From positions 1 to 64,000 of the forward strand of contig JAFGSF010000022.1 of assembly GCA_016934745.1 (NCBI GenBank): a stretch of 64,000 bases of DNA, read 5' to 3'. Every line of letters begins with the position of its first letter. Position 1 is the stretch's first letter. The translations under genes were made by a program, and so were the position numbers. Below the pieces are notes generated by a model that did not search any database, was not told the DNA's origin, and was given only the letters and a program-made list of their open reading frames with translations. Below are positions 8,515-15,841 of this stretch, in pieces. Source of the stretch: Candidatus Aminicenantota bacterium. GTDB lineage: Bacteria > Acidobacteriota > Aminicenantia > UBA2199.

Positions 8515-9270
8515 TCATGGCTCTTCAATGAGGCAGGTACGCGACTCGATCGCCGCCGCCGTCGCCGTTTTGCCCATTTTTTTCACATCCAGGAATTTGC
8601 ATATCCTGCCGTCCACCAATTCATAAATATAATCGGCCCGCAGAGCGACATCGCGGTCGTGGGTGACCATGACCATGGTGACATTGTTTTCCCGGTTCAG
8701 TTCGGCCATCAGGTCGAGCACGGCATGGCCGCTTTCACGGTCCAGATTGCCGGTCGGTTCATCGGCGAAAATCAGTTTCGGCCTGTTGATCAGCGCCCGG
8801 GCGATGGACACGCGCTGCTGCTGGCCTCCGGAAAGTTCCGCAATGTACTTATTTTTCAGTTTCTCGATGCCGATGTGTTCCATGATGCGCAGAGCTTCCC
8901 GGCCGGTTTCAGGCGCCGGTCTTCCCCCGCGTATCCAGCAGGGCAGAAGAATATTCTCGTATGCGGTATATTCGGGCAGCAGATAATGGAACTGGAAGAT
9001 GAAGCCGATGTGGGCGTTGCGGAAACCGGCCAGGTCATTGACATTTTGGGCGCTGATGAGCCTGCCGTCAAAATCGATTTCGCCCGAAGTCTGCGGGTCC
9101 AGCAGACCCAGGCAATTGAGCAGGGTGCTTTTCCCGGAACCGGACGGTCCGATCAGGGCGGTAAAGCTGCCCCTGAGAATTTGGAGGTCGAGGTCGAACA
9201 GGACCGGTGTATCGACCTTGCCGAAATAGGTCTTGTTCAGTTTGCTGGTCTTGAGAATGACGTCAGCCAT
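8515..9270 (-). CDS. ABC transporter ATP-binding protein, LolD/MacB type
   Basis: The ATPase of a mechanotransmission-type ABC system. Its 251 residues show Walker [10 protein letters not shown], the Q-loop [17 protein letters not shown], signature [16 protein letters not shown], Walker [13 protein letters not shown] and switch [10 protein letters not shown]. The FQFHYLLPE and [11 protein letters not shown] segments are typical of LolD. The start overlaps the FtsX-type permease by eight bases. Together with that permease and the HlyD-type protein upstream it forms a three-gene unit, organised like MacAB. A LolCDE-like lipoprotein role is possible but less likely, because only one permease and an adaptor are present. 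Confidence 0.93.
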   Translation of the reverse strand: MADVILKTSKLNKTYFGKVDTPVLFDLDLQILRGSFTALIGPSGSGKSTLLNCLGLLDPQTSGEIDFDGRLISAQNVNDLAGFRNAHIGFIFQFHYLLPEYTAYENILLPCWIRGGRPAPETGREALRIMEHIGIEKLKNKYIAELSGGQQQRVSIARALINRPKLIFADEPTGNLDRESGHAVLDLMAELNRENNVTMVMVTHDRDVALRADYIYELVDGRICKFLDVKKMGKTATAAAIESRTCLIEEP

Positions 9271-10471
9271 TGCGGATCACCTCGATGGGCGAGAGTTTTG
9301 CCGCCCGCCTGGCCGGGATGGTGGAAGCGATGACCGAAGCCAGCAGGGCGAGAATGATTGGGGTCAGCAGCGTCCTGGCATTTATCTCCAAGCCAAAAGT
9401 GACTTCGGTTCCAGAAATAAAGCCGTATGCCAGTAGCAAACCGAAGGCCATGCCGAGAAGGGAGCCTGCGCTGCCCAGCAAGAATCCCTGGATGACGAAT
9501 ATTTTCGATGCACTGCGATTGGTCGTGCCCATGGCCTTGAGGATGCCCAGCTGCCGCTGCTTTTGCACCGCGGCAATGGCCAGGACGCTGGCGATGCCCA
9601 GAGAAATGCTGATGATGACAAAGAATTGGATGGTTATGGAAGATGAACTTTGCGAACGCAATGCGGTCAACAGTTCGCGGTTCTTTTCCTGCCACGATTC
9701 TATTTTCACCCTTTCGTAGCGCCGGCCGTATTCGCGGGCGATCTTTTCGGCGCGGAACACGTCCGCGACCTGAACTTCGATGACCGATACCCCCTCGATG
9801 GTGAAAAAGCTGCGCACCCTGTCCATGGACATGACCACCAGTTCGTTGCCGGCCGCGGCCCCAAGATCGAAAATACCGCCGACCCGCAAAAAAACCTGGT
9901 CGCCCCGGTCGTTGCGCAGATAGAACTTATCACCGATCGCCAGCGTCAGCCGGTCGGCGATGCTTTTGCCCAACAGCGCAGAATCGGAGACCAGTTCGGG
10001 AATGCCGGCCACGATTTTATCCTTGATTTTATAGATGGCGAGACCATCCGCGTCGGACAGGCCTTTCACAAACACCGGTATCAATGAAACGCCCCTTTCG
10101 ATGAAGCCCGAGCCGTTTGCCGCCGGTGCCGCATGGAGGATGCGCGGGTCTTTTTTCAGGTCATGCACGTACTGCTGCCACGAATAGATTTCGGTCCTTT
10201 CATCATAAAGGACCCTGCCGCTATCGCTGGGCGTCTTGCTGGAACTGAGTGCTTTTGCAATGCGGTCGGCGGGCAGGATGCGAATATGCGGCGATGATCC
10301 GACCGTATTGCCGATTAGGCTGATTTGCAGTCCGCCGATGAGCGAAGCCAGGAAGAACTGGACCGCCACGCCCACGGCGATGCCCAGAACGATCAACAGT
10401 GTTTGCCCCTTGCCCTTGATCAGGAAGCGCAGGGCGATCATCCACTCGTAGCGGTTTTTCTTGCCTTTCAT
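9263..10471 (-). CDS. FtsX/MacB-type ABC transporter permease
   Basis: A permease of 402 residues in the MacB/LolC/FtsX class. One membrane helix lies at about residues 17-42, then a long extracytoplasmic domain (about 45-270) and three C-terminal helices, with KQRQLGILKAMGTTN between the first two of these. The end [10 protein letters not shown] is the usual family tail. I place the start at the ATG at 10471 (MKGKKNRYEW), eleven bases after the adaptor gene. The 35 residues that a further upstream start would add are hydrophilic and lie inside the adaptor gene. Confidence 0.92.
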   Translation of the reverse strand: MKGKKNRYEWMIALRFLIKGKGQTLLIVLGIAVGVAVQFFLASLIGGLQISLIGNTVGSSPHIRILPADRIAKALSSSKTPSDSGRVLYDERTEIYSWQQYVHDLKKDPRILHAAPAANGSGFIERGVSLIPVFVKGLSDADGLAIYKIKDKIVAGIPELVSDSALLGKSIADRLTLAIGDKFYLRNDRGDQVFLRVGGIFDLGAAAGNELVVMSMDRVRSFFTIEGVSVIEVQVADVFRAEKIAREYGRRYERVKIESWQEKNRELLTALRSQSSSSITIQFFVIISISLGIASVLAIAAVQKQRQLGILKAMGTTNRSASKIFVIQGFLLGSAGSLLGMAFGLLLAYGFISGTEVTFGLEINARTLLTPIILALLASVIASTIPARRAAKLSPIEVIRNG

Positions 10472-10482
10472 TTGGGCCGCAC

Positions 10483-11673
10483 CTATCTTTCGCCTGTCCT
10501 GGTTGAACTGATCGGTCTGTCCTCGTTGGGCAGCACGATCCTCGTCCCATCGGGGATGTTGCTGATGCTCACCCAATTTTCACCGATGGGGCTGAATTCC
10601 ACCCTGATTTTTTCGATTTTGCTGTCCCTGTCGACCAAAACATAATTGGCGTCGGACTCGCGGATGATAAACTGCGAAGGCAAGGCCAGGACTTGGACAT
10701 TGACTCCCCGAACTTTCTTTCCGGAAATTTCAACGCTGCCGGTCATGCCGTGCTTGATGAAGGCCCTGTTTTCTTTTATCTGCAGCTTCAAATTGCAGGT
10801 GCCCTTGGCTTGGTCGATTGTCGAACAGACCAGGCTGATCACGGCCCTGACTTTTTCGGAGGGATAGGCGTCGAAAACCACCAGACATGGCAAGTCTGTT
10901 TCCAGAAAGCCCAATTCCTTCTGGTCGACATTAGTTTCGAGCACCCAGGGCTTTTTTTCCAGTATAATCACGGCCGTTTTTCCGACCGTGACCGTTTCAC
11001 CTTCCTTGACGTTGATTTTGATGATGGTACAATCGTAGGGTGCGACAAACTGTTTTTCATGCACGGCGCGCTTGGCCAGTTCCACCTGCGCGTTCAGGAT
11101 GTTCAACTGGTTGATCAGTTCCGCCGCAGCCCCGCTGCGCGCATATGAATCCAGCTGAAGTTTGGCTTGATTGAACCTGGCCTGGGCGGTATCCAACTTT
11201 GTTTTTGCGTTTTCAAACTCGACTTTGGAAACGGCGCCGCCGGCATATAATGCCTGCATGCGTTCAGCTTGTTTTTTCGCGTCTGCCAGGACCGAACCCG
11301 TATCGTTCAACTGCTCCTTGAGACGCGGGTAAGTCTCTTCCTTGGCATTGACCAATTTTAAACGGGTATTTTCATAATTATTTTGGGCAATGGTCAGGTT
11401 CTGCCTTTCCTTGAAATCATCGACCTGGATCAGCAGTGCGCCCAGGGTCACTTGCTGCCCCTCGGCGACGGCGATGATCTTGACATCGCCCTCGCTCTTG
11501 GCCGCCATGGCATAGGGTTCAGGGAAGCTGACCGTGCAGCTGGCCAGGATCTTGTAGTCCACGTCGGTCCTTTGCAATGTATAATATTCGCTGGAAGGTC
11601 TTTTGACTAGGAAAACAACGAATGCGGAGACGAGCACGATCACGGCAAGCAACAGGATCAATTTATTCTTCAT
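10483..11673 (-). CDS. HlyD/MacA-type periplasmic adaptor
   Basis: A membrane-fusion protein of 396 residues that would bridge the ABC permease and an outer-membrane factor. An N-terminal anchor (about residues 4-22) is followed by a biotinyl-lipoyl strand region, a coiled-coil hairpin of about 90 residues rich in Gln, Ala and Lys (about 75-180), and barrel-type strands including VAPYDCTIIKINVKEGETV. It is the first gene of the unit, with AAGGAG before the ATG and a promoter-like TATAAT upstream. No TolC-type gene is in the window. Confidence 0.9.
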   Translation of the reverse strand: MKNKLILLLAVIVLVSAFVVFLVKRPSSEYYTLQRTDVDYKILASCTVSFPEPYAMAAKSEGDVKIIAVAEGQQVTLGALLIQVDDFKERQNLTIAQNNYENTRLKLVNAKEETYPRLKEQLNDTGSVLADAKKQAERMQALYAGGAVSKVEFENAKTKLDTAQARFNQAKLQLDSYARSGAAAELINQLNILNAQVELAKRAVHEKQFVAPYDCTIIKINVKEGETVTVGKTAVIILEKKPWVLETNVDQKELGFLETDLPCLVVFDAYPSEKVRAVISLVCSTIDQAKGTCNLKLQIKENRAFIKHGMTGSVEISGKKVRGVNVQVLALPSQFIIRESDANYVLVDRDSKIEKIRVEFSPIGENWVSISNIPDGTRIVLPNEDRPISSTRTGER

Positions 11674-11704
11674 GCTTATTGGCTCCTTATGATGCTTAAT
11701 TCAT

Positions 11705-11733
11705 ATTATATCTTTTTTTGGGACAACGTTCCA
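11705..11733 (-). promoter_or_regulatory. Promoter of the HlyD/FtsX/LolD-type operon
   Basis: Read on the minus strand: TGGAAC, 17 bases, a perfect TATAAT. The -35 is weak (three of six). The leader would be about 25 bases and contains AAGGAG. Confidence 0.5.
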
Positions 11734-11817
11734 TAGTTGTAGTTGATCGCTTCATTCCAAATTATCGAGATTTCTTTCCGGAACTGTTTCTCCAGGGCTT
11801 TTGTCTCTTACATGATA

Positions 11818-11846
11818 TTGACATTGCCAAAATGGTCCTTTATTGT
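11818..11846 (+). promoter_or_regulatory. Promoter of the seven-repeat lipoprotein gene
   Basis: A perfect TTGACA, 17 bases, then TATTGT. The predicted leader of about 39 bases ends in a strong GGAGGAGGGG ribosome site before the ATG at 11892. Confidence 0.65.
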
Positions 11847-11891
11847 TCTTTCATAAATCATAAGTAAAATTATGATGGAGGAGGGGATCGT

Positions 11892-12998
11892 ATGAAAGGG
11901 AAAAAATTTATTTGGGGATTTTTATCTTTGCTGGTCGTTTATTTGATTTTAGTTCAGTCCAGTTGTCCTCCCGATGACGATGATGAGACGACGCTCACAA
12001 CCAACGTCTACTTGTCCGGCAATACCACCAGCACGGCTGGGTTTGCTACTCCCTGTTACTGGAAGAACGGGATACGGAGCGAATTGAGCTGCCCGGCCGA
12101 CAAGAATGGCGTGGCCACTTCACTGTTCGTTTCCGGGAACAGCGTCTATGTCGCGGGCTATACCAGTACCGGGGCCAGCAATGCGTTCGTCCCCTGCTAC
12201 TGGAAAGATGGCGCCCGCTCCGATCTGCCGATCGGCACTGCGCTGAAAGGGGTTGCCAGTCAGATCGTCGTATCCGGCAGCGACGTGTATATCAGCGGCA
12301 TGGTCGGTAGTACCGGCACTTCCGTTCCCTGTTTATGGAAAAACGGTGTCCGCTCCGATCTGGTGTCGATGACGGCAGAGGGCGGGAGTGCCCATGGCAT
12401 TTGTATAGAGGGCAGTGACGTCTACCTCAGTGGCAGCATAATGAACAATGATAGTTTATTCGTTCCCTGTTATTGGAAAAATGGCGCTCGTACCGATTTG
12501 AGCATCATGACGATCAACAGATTTTGCTTTGCCGGAGGGATAGCCGTTTCCGGGAGCGACATTTATGTCGCTGGTTACGATCAAAACCTCGCTCACGTTG
12601 CCCCCGATCGCCCATTTCTTTGGAAAAACGGCGTGCGGACTAGTTTGACCATGGATTACGCCACCGATTATGACGGCAATGCCGGATCGGTGTTCATATC
12701 GGGTACTGATGTTTTCGTGTCTGGAAGTGTCTTCAAATTAAGTTCCAATGCCAAAGTTCCCTGTTATTGGAAGAACAACATCCGAACCGAGATGACGATG
12801 GTGATCGATGCCTCCAAAAATTCCTATAGCTCATCCGTGTTCGTCTTCGAGAACGATGTTTATTTGGCCGGATCCAGCGAGAACAGCGCCGGCGTCTGTG
12901 TGCCCTGTTATTGGAAAAATGGAACGCGTACCGATCTGAGCGTCCTCGATGCCGCGAAAAACGGCTTTTCCGGGTCGATCTTTGTTTTAAAAAACTAG
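11892..12998 (+). CDS. Lipoprotein made of seven WKNG repeats
   Basis: No named family recognised. The signal peptide ends in a lipobox (VQSSC, Cys25), followed by the acidic linker PPDDDDE. The rest is seven copies of a 45-50 residue unit. Each has VYxSG or VYVAG near its start, then PCYWKNGxRxDL, then a hydrophobic strand ending VSGSD. The regular strand pattern and the number seven suggest a beta-propeller or beta-solenoid at the cell surface, which is inference. The repeats are diverged at DNA level, so they are not a recent expansion. It has its own promoter. Confidence 0.8.
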   Translation: MKGKKFIWGFLSLLVVYLILVQSSCPPDDDDETTLTTNVYLSGNTTSTAGFATPCYWKNGIRSELSCPADKNGVATSLFVSGNSVYVAGYTSTGASNAFVPCYWKDGARSDLPIGTALKGVASQIVVSGSDVYISGMVGSTGTSVPCLWKNGVRSDLVSMTAEGGSAHGICIEGSDVYLSGSIMNNDSLFVPCYWKNGARTDLSIMTINRFCFAGGIAVSGSDIYVAGYDQNLAHVAPDRPFLWKNGVRTSLTMDYATDYDGNAGSVFISGTDVFVSGSVFKLSSNAKVPCYWKNNIRTEMTMVIDASKNSYSSSVFVFENDVYLAGSSENSAGVCVPCYWKNGTRTDLSVLDAAKNGFSGSIFVLKN

Positions 12999-13099
12999 CG
13001 GCTTGGCTGCCGGCGGCAAGGTATAGAGTGCTTGTCGCGATCCATTTATCGCCCAAGGCCATGAAATAATGGACATTGAGGGTCAGCTAGGTGCCATGG

Positions 13100-13128
13100 T
13101 TGACAGTCAAAAAAAAACGTGTTAGTAT
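13100..13128 (+). promoter_or_regulatory. Promoter of the cold-shock gene
   Basis: A perfect TTGACA, 17 bases, TAGTAT. The leader would be about 28 bases with AAGGAA before the ATG. This is much shorter than the cold-regulated leaders of E. coli cspA. Confidence 0.65.
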
Positions 13129-13162
13129 AAAATTGACTTTAATTTACAAGGAATAAACAACA

Positions 13163-13369
13163 ATGTTAAAAGGAAAAGTGAAATGGTTTGATGCCAAGAA
13201 GGGGTATGGTTTTATCCACGGCGAAGACGGCAAGGATATCTTTGTCCATCATTCGGCGATTATTTCCCAGGAAGGATTTAAAACCCTTGAAGAAGGCCAG
13301 GACGTAACTTTCGAAGTCATCCAGGAAGACAAGGGACCCAAAGCCGCCAATGTCAAGGCGGCTGAATAG
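13163..13369 (+). CDS. Cold-shock domain protein
   Basis: A 68-residue single OB-fold nucleic-acid chaperone of the CspA family. RNP1 (KGYGFI) and RNP2 (DIFVHHSAI) are both present, as are the [17 protein letters not shown] opening and the [11 protein letters not shown] ending. Such proteins bind single-stranded RNA and melt structure in transcripts. It is monocistronic with a strong promoter. The short leader argues against the long thermosensor leader of E. coli cspA, so expression may be constitutive. Confidence 0.96.
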   Translation: MLKGKVKWFDAKKGYGFIHGEDGKDIFVHHSAIISQEGFKTLEEGQDVTFEVIQEDKGPKAANVKAAE

Positions 13370-13416
13370 AGCAATCGGCGCAGTTATCTGATTTAAATCA
13401 CACGCTAAAATCCTTT

Positions 13417-13434
13417 GGGGGTGAATTCATCCCC
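13417..13434. terminator. Weak hairpin after the cold-shock gene
   Basis: GGGG and CCCC flank a self-complementary TGAATTCA between the convergent cold-shock and DUF3014 genes. There is no T-run on either side, so a terminator role is uncertain. Confidence 0.3.
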
Positions 13435-13451
13435 GGGTCTTCAAGTGAGAA

Positions 13452-14228
13452 TTAAATGGACGCGATAAAAGCGCGCAGTTTTTTCTGAATGCGGGCCACA
13501 TTCTTCGGCCCCAGGCGCAGCAGGTGTTTTTGGGCTGGCGTCAAATCTTCCAGTTCGCTGTCTGAAAAAGCGTAACTCACTATTTTTTGTTCCAGGGGAG
13601 CATCTTCGCGGATACGCGGCACCTGCTCAAGTTGCTCGACCGCCTGCTTCAGCCTTTGGGTGAAAGTGATTCCGGGGTAGCCCAATTCCCTGAAAGCCGA
13701 TTCCAGCGTCGGTTTCAACTTTCTGTACCAATAGAGCAAGATGTCGTCAGGGATGGCAATGAACACATTGACCAGGGTGTCATAGCGACGATAGCTGCGC
13801 GGATCGAGGCAGGCAGCGCCATTTTTTTCAATGACCGAGAATTTTTCCCTCGGGGCCAGAAAAGCCAACTGACCGGACGGGCTCAAACCCTGGGCCACAT
13901 TATCGACGCCGGTAACCACCCGGCGCACCAGTTCCTGCTGCCGGCTCCATTCACGCAGCATATCGGGAACAGGCGAGGCGGCGATCAATTCCCTGACTGC
14001 CGGATCACTTTGGTCAAGATCGAGCTGCAAAGGTGAAAAATCCTTTTTTTCATCAGTGGCCGGCGCAACAGGTTCTGTTGGCAGCTGAATATCCCTGGGT
14101 GTGAGCTCTGTCCTGGCCATTGGTTTTTCTTTGTTCTGCGGGGCCAGAAATAAAAAATAACCGAGAACTAAAATGGCGATCACGGTCACCGCAAGGGCGG
14201 CCCAGATGACTTTTTGATATGCCGGCAT
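13452..14228 (-). CDS. DUF3014 family membrane-anchored protein
   Basis: A 258-residue protein of the uncharacterised DUF3014 family. One N-terminal membrane helix (about residues 8-29) is followed by a Pro/Thr-rich linker and the conserved body: DPAVRELIAASP, RRVVTGVDNVAQG, SYRRYDTLVNVF, YRKLKPTLESAFRELGYPG and the terminal LTPAQKHLLRLGPKNVARIQKKL. The body should be outside the inner membrane. It has GAGGTGAAAAT before the ATG and lies 35 bases after the GHKL gene, as the last gene of the run. No function is known for the family. Confidence 0.85.
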   Translation of the reverse strand: MPAYQKVIWAALAVTVIAILVLGYFLFLAPQNKEKPMARTELTPRDIQLPTEPVAPATDEKKDFSPLQLDLDQSDPAVRELIAASPVPDMLREWSRQQELVRRVVTGVDNVAQGLSPSGQLAFLAPREKFSVIEKNGAACLDPRSYRRYDTLVNVFIAIPDDILLYWYRKLKPTLESAFRELGYPGITFTQRLKQAVEQLEQVPRIREDAPLEQKIVSYAFSDSELEDLTPAQKHLLRLGPKNVARIQKKLRAFIASI

Positions 14229-14263
14229 ATTTTCACCTCTCCGGGCGATGAATCATCTTCATT

Positions 14264-15841
14264 TTAAGTCAATGCCTTTCGTTTGTCAAAAAAATGGCCG
14301 GGCATCAAGGCGGCAAAGGCCAATTCACTGTTCTCACGATCCTGCCTGAATAGAAGCAAGCTGCGCCGGACGAGGGGATGGTTGCGCCGGATAATCACCA
14401 TGGGCCCGTTTTTAGTTTTCAGCAAACGGACCGGCAGCAGGCCGCGGCCTTCAACCATCAGCACGGATGGTGGAGACGCCGTTTGATCCGGCTCCATGCC
14501 TGCCAGTTTTCGAAGCCAATGCATTTCCAGTTCCCGGCAAAAACTGATTTCTTGGGGGCCTAAACGACCACGATCCGGGATTTTTTCGCGGATAGGCCTG
14601 AACGACCCTTGCCAGTTAAGGAACGTGTTTTGCAAGAAAGTGAAAACCCCATGACTTCGAAGCTGGTTTTTGGGCTGGGGGTTCAGCATGATGATCGGCA
14701 AATGCAGGTGGCGGATCAGGAAATCTTTTTGCGCCATTGTGAGTAGCAATAGGGATCTTTCATCTATCTTGGCGGAAGTGGGGCGGGGCTGGCCGTCATC
14801 ATCCATGGCGTGCACAACACCGCCCGCTGCCATGCGCCGAACCTCGGCCAGGGAAATTCTCCGGCCTGAAGGCCATGTTTGGAAGGAGGCGCAAAGCGAC
14901 AACCAGCCTGGGTCCCCGACGCTGCGTGCCTGTTTGAAAAACAAGCTCTCGATACGGGACTGGTATGGCTCAGGAAATTTTTCAAAATTTAAGGCAAGCC
15001 ATTGATATAAACGGTTGGCATCGTCCGCGAGGCTTTCAAGCGCCGCCGGCGTCAGCAGTTGGGTCGTCTCCAGAGCAGCCGCAAAAACCAGGCCCTGAAC
15101 CGGGGCCATGGTGTTTACCTGCCAGGGGATGCCCTGGTCCAGCAGCCACAGGCGGCAGACATCGCCTTGCACAGGAATGGCCAGTAATGCCCGCCTTGAA
15201 TATTCAGCGAGCGTGATATTCATGGAAACCAGCTGCTGGGTCAACAAGGGCTTTTTTTTCAACGAACGGCCATTGATGGAAATCTCCGCCGGCACGGCGG
15301 CGCAAAGCTGGGCAAGTAATATTTTTTCTTCGGCGGCTGGACCGCGACGGCGCCTGATGGTGATGCGTGTGCCCGGAGACCATGAGCTGCCGTTTTCCAG
15401 TGTGATGCGGCCGGCGGTCATATGCAAGGTGCTGGCGTCAGACGGGCCGGCATTTTCAATTTGCAGGCTGCGGACTCCAGGCATAAAAACGGCCAACAGG
15501 CCGATGCCCGGGGCGGCCATGCCTTGAATTAATGCCATGGCGTTTTCCCGGGCGGCGGCGCTTTGTCCGGAGTCGCCCAGGCAGGCCACAGCCTGCCATT
15601 GCTCACGGTCAATGCCCTGACCGTCATCGCTGATTATGATGCGTTCGGAGCGGACATGGATGGATACCGCGCCGGCTTTGCGCTTCAAAGCGGAGCGCAC
15701 CAGCTCTACGGGCAACAGGGCCGGCGAAGGGAACACATGGGCCGTCAATTTTTCCAGGTGGGCATCGGCATCGACACTGAGCAGGTCGATGGCCAGTCCA
15801 TGACCGTTGGCGGTATCCGAGATTGCAGACGTGGCTTTCAT
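14264..15841 (-). CDS. GHKL ATPase-like protein with degenerate N-box
   Basis: A soluble 525-residue relative of HSP90/MutL-type ATPases. It has the Mg/ATP motif ISDDGQGID (Asp72-73) and a glycine segment MAAPGIGLLAV (about 108-117). The helix that should carry the essential Asn reads ELVRSALKRKAG, with Ser50 where Asn is expected, so hydrolysis may be lost. The C-terminal third shares short matches with its neighbour's C-terminus, such as LLLLTMAQK followed by LPIIML. The start overlaps the neighbour's stop by four bases. The two probably work together, perhaps as active and regulatory subunits; this is inference. Confidence 0.72.
   Translation of the reverse strand: MKATSAISDTANGHGLAIDLLSVDADAHLEKLTAHVFPSPALLPVELVRSALKRKAGAVSIHVRSERIIISDDGQGIDREQWQAVACLGDSGQSAAARENAMALIQGMAAPGIGLLAVFMPGVRSLQIENAGPSDASTLHMTAGRITLENGSSWSPGTRITIRRRRGPAAEEKILLAQLCAAVPAEISINGRSLKKKPLLTQQLVSMNITLAEYSRRALLAIPVQGDVCRLWLLDQGIPWQVNTMAPVQGLVFAAALETTQLLTPAALESLADDANRLYQWLALNFEKFPEPYQSRIESLFFKQARSVGDPGWLSLCASFQTWPSGRRISLAEVRRMAAGGVVHAMDDDGQPRPTSAKIDERSLLLLTMAQKDFLIRHLHLPIIMLNPQPKNQLRSHGVFTFLQNTFLNWQGSFRPIREKIPDRGRLGPQEISFCRELEMHWLRKLAGMEPDQTASPPSVLMVEGRGLLPVRLLKTKNGPMVIIRRNHPLVRRSLLLFRQDRENSELAFAALMPGHFFDKRKALT

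Noticed and set aside
10472..10576. A longer N-terminus for the FtsX-type permease
   Set aside because: The 35 extra residues are hydrophilic and lie inside the adaptor gene. The ATG at 10471 begins just before the first membrane helix.
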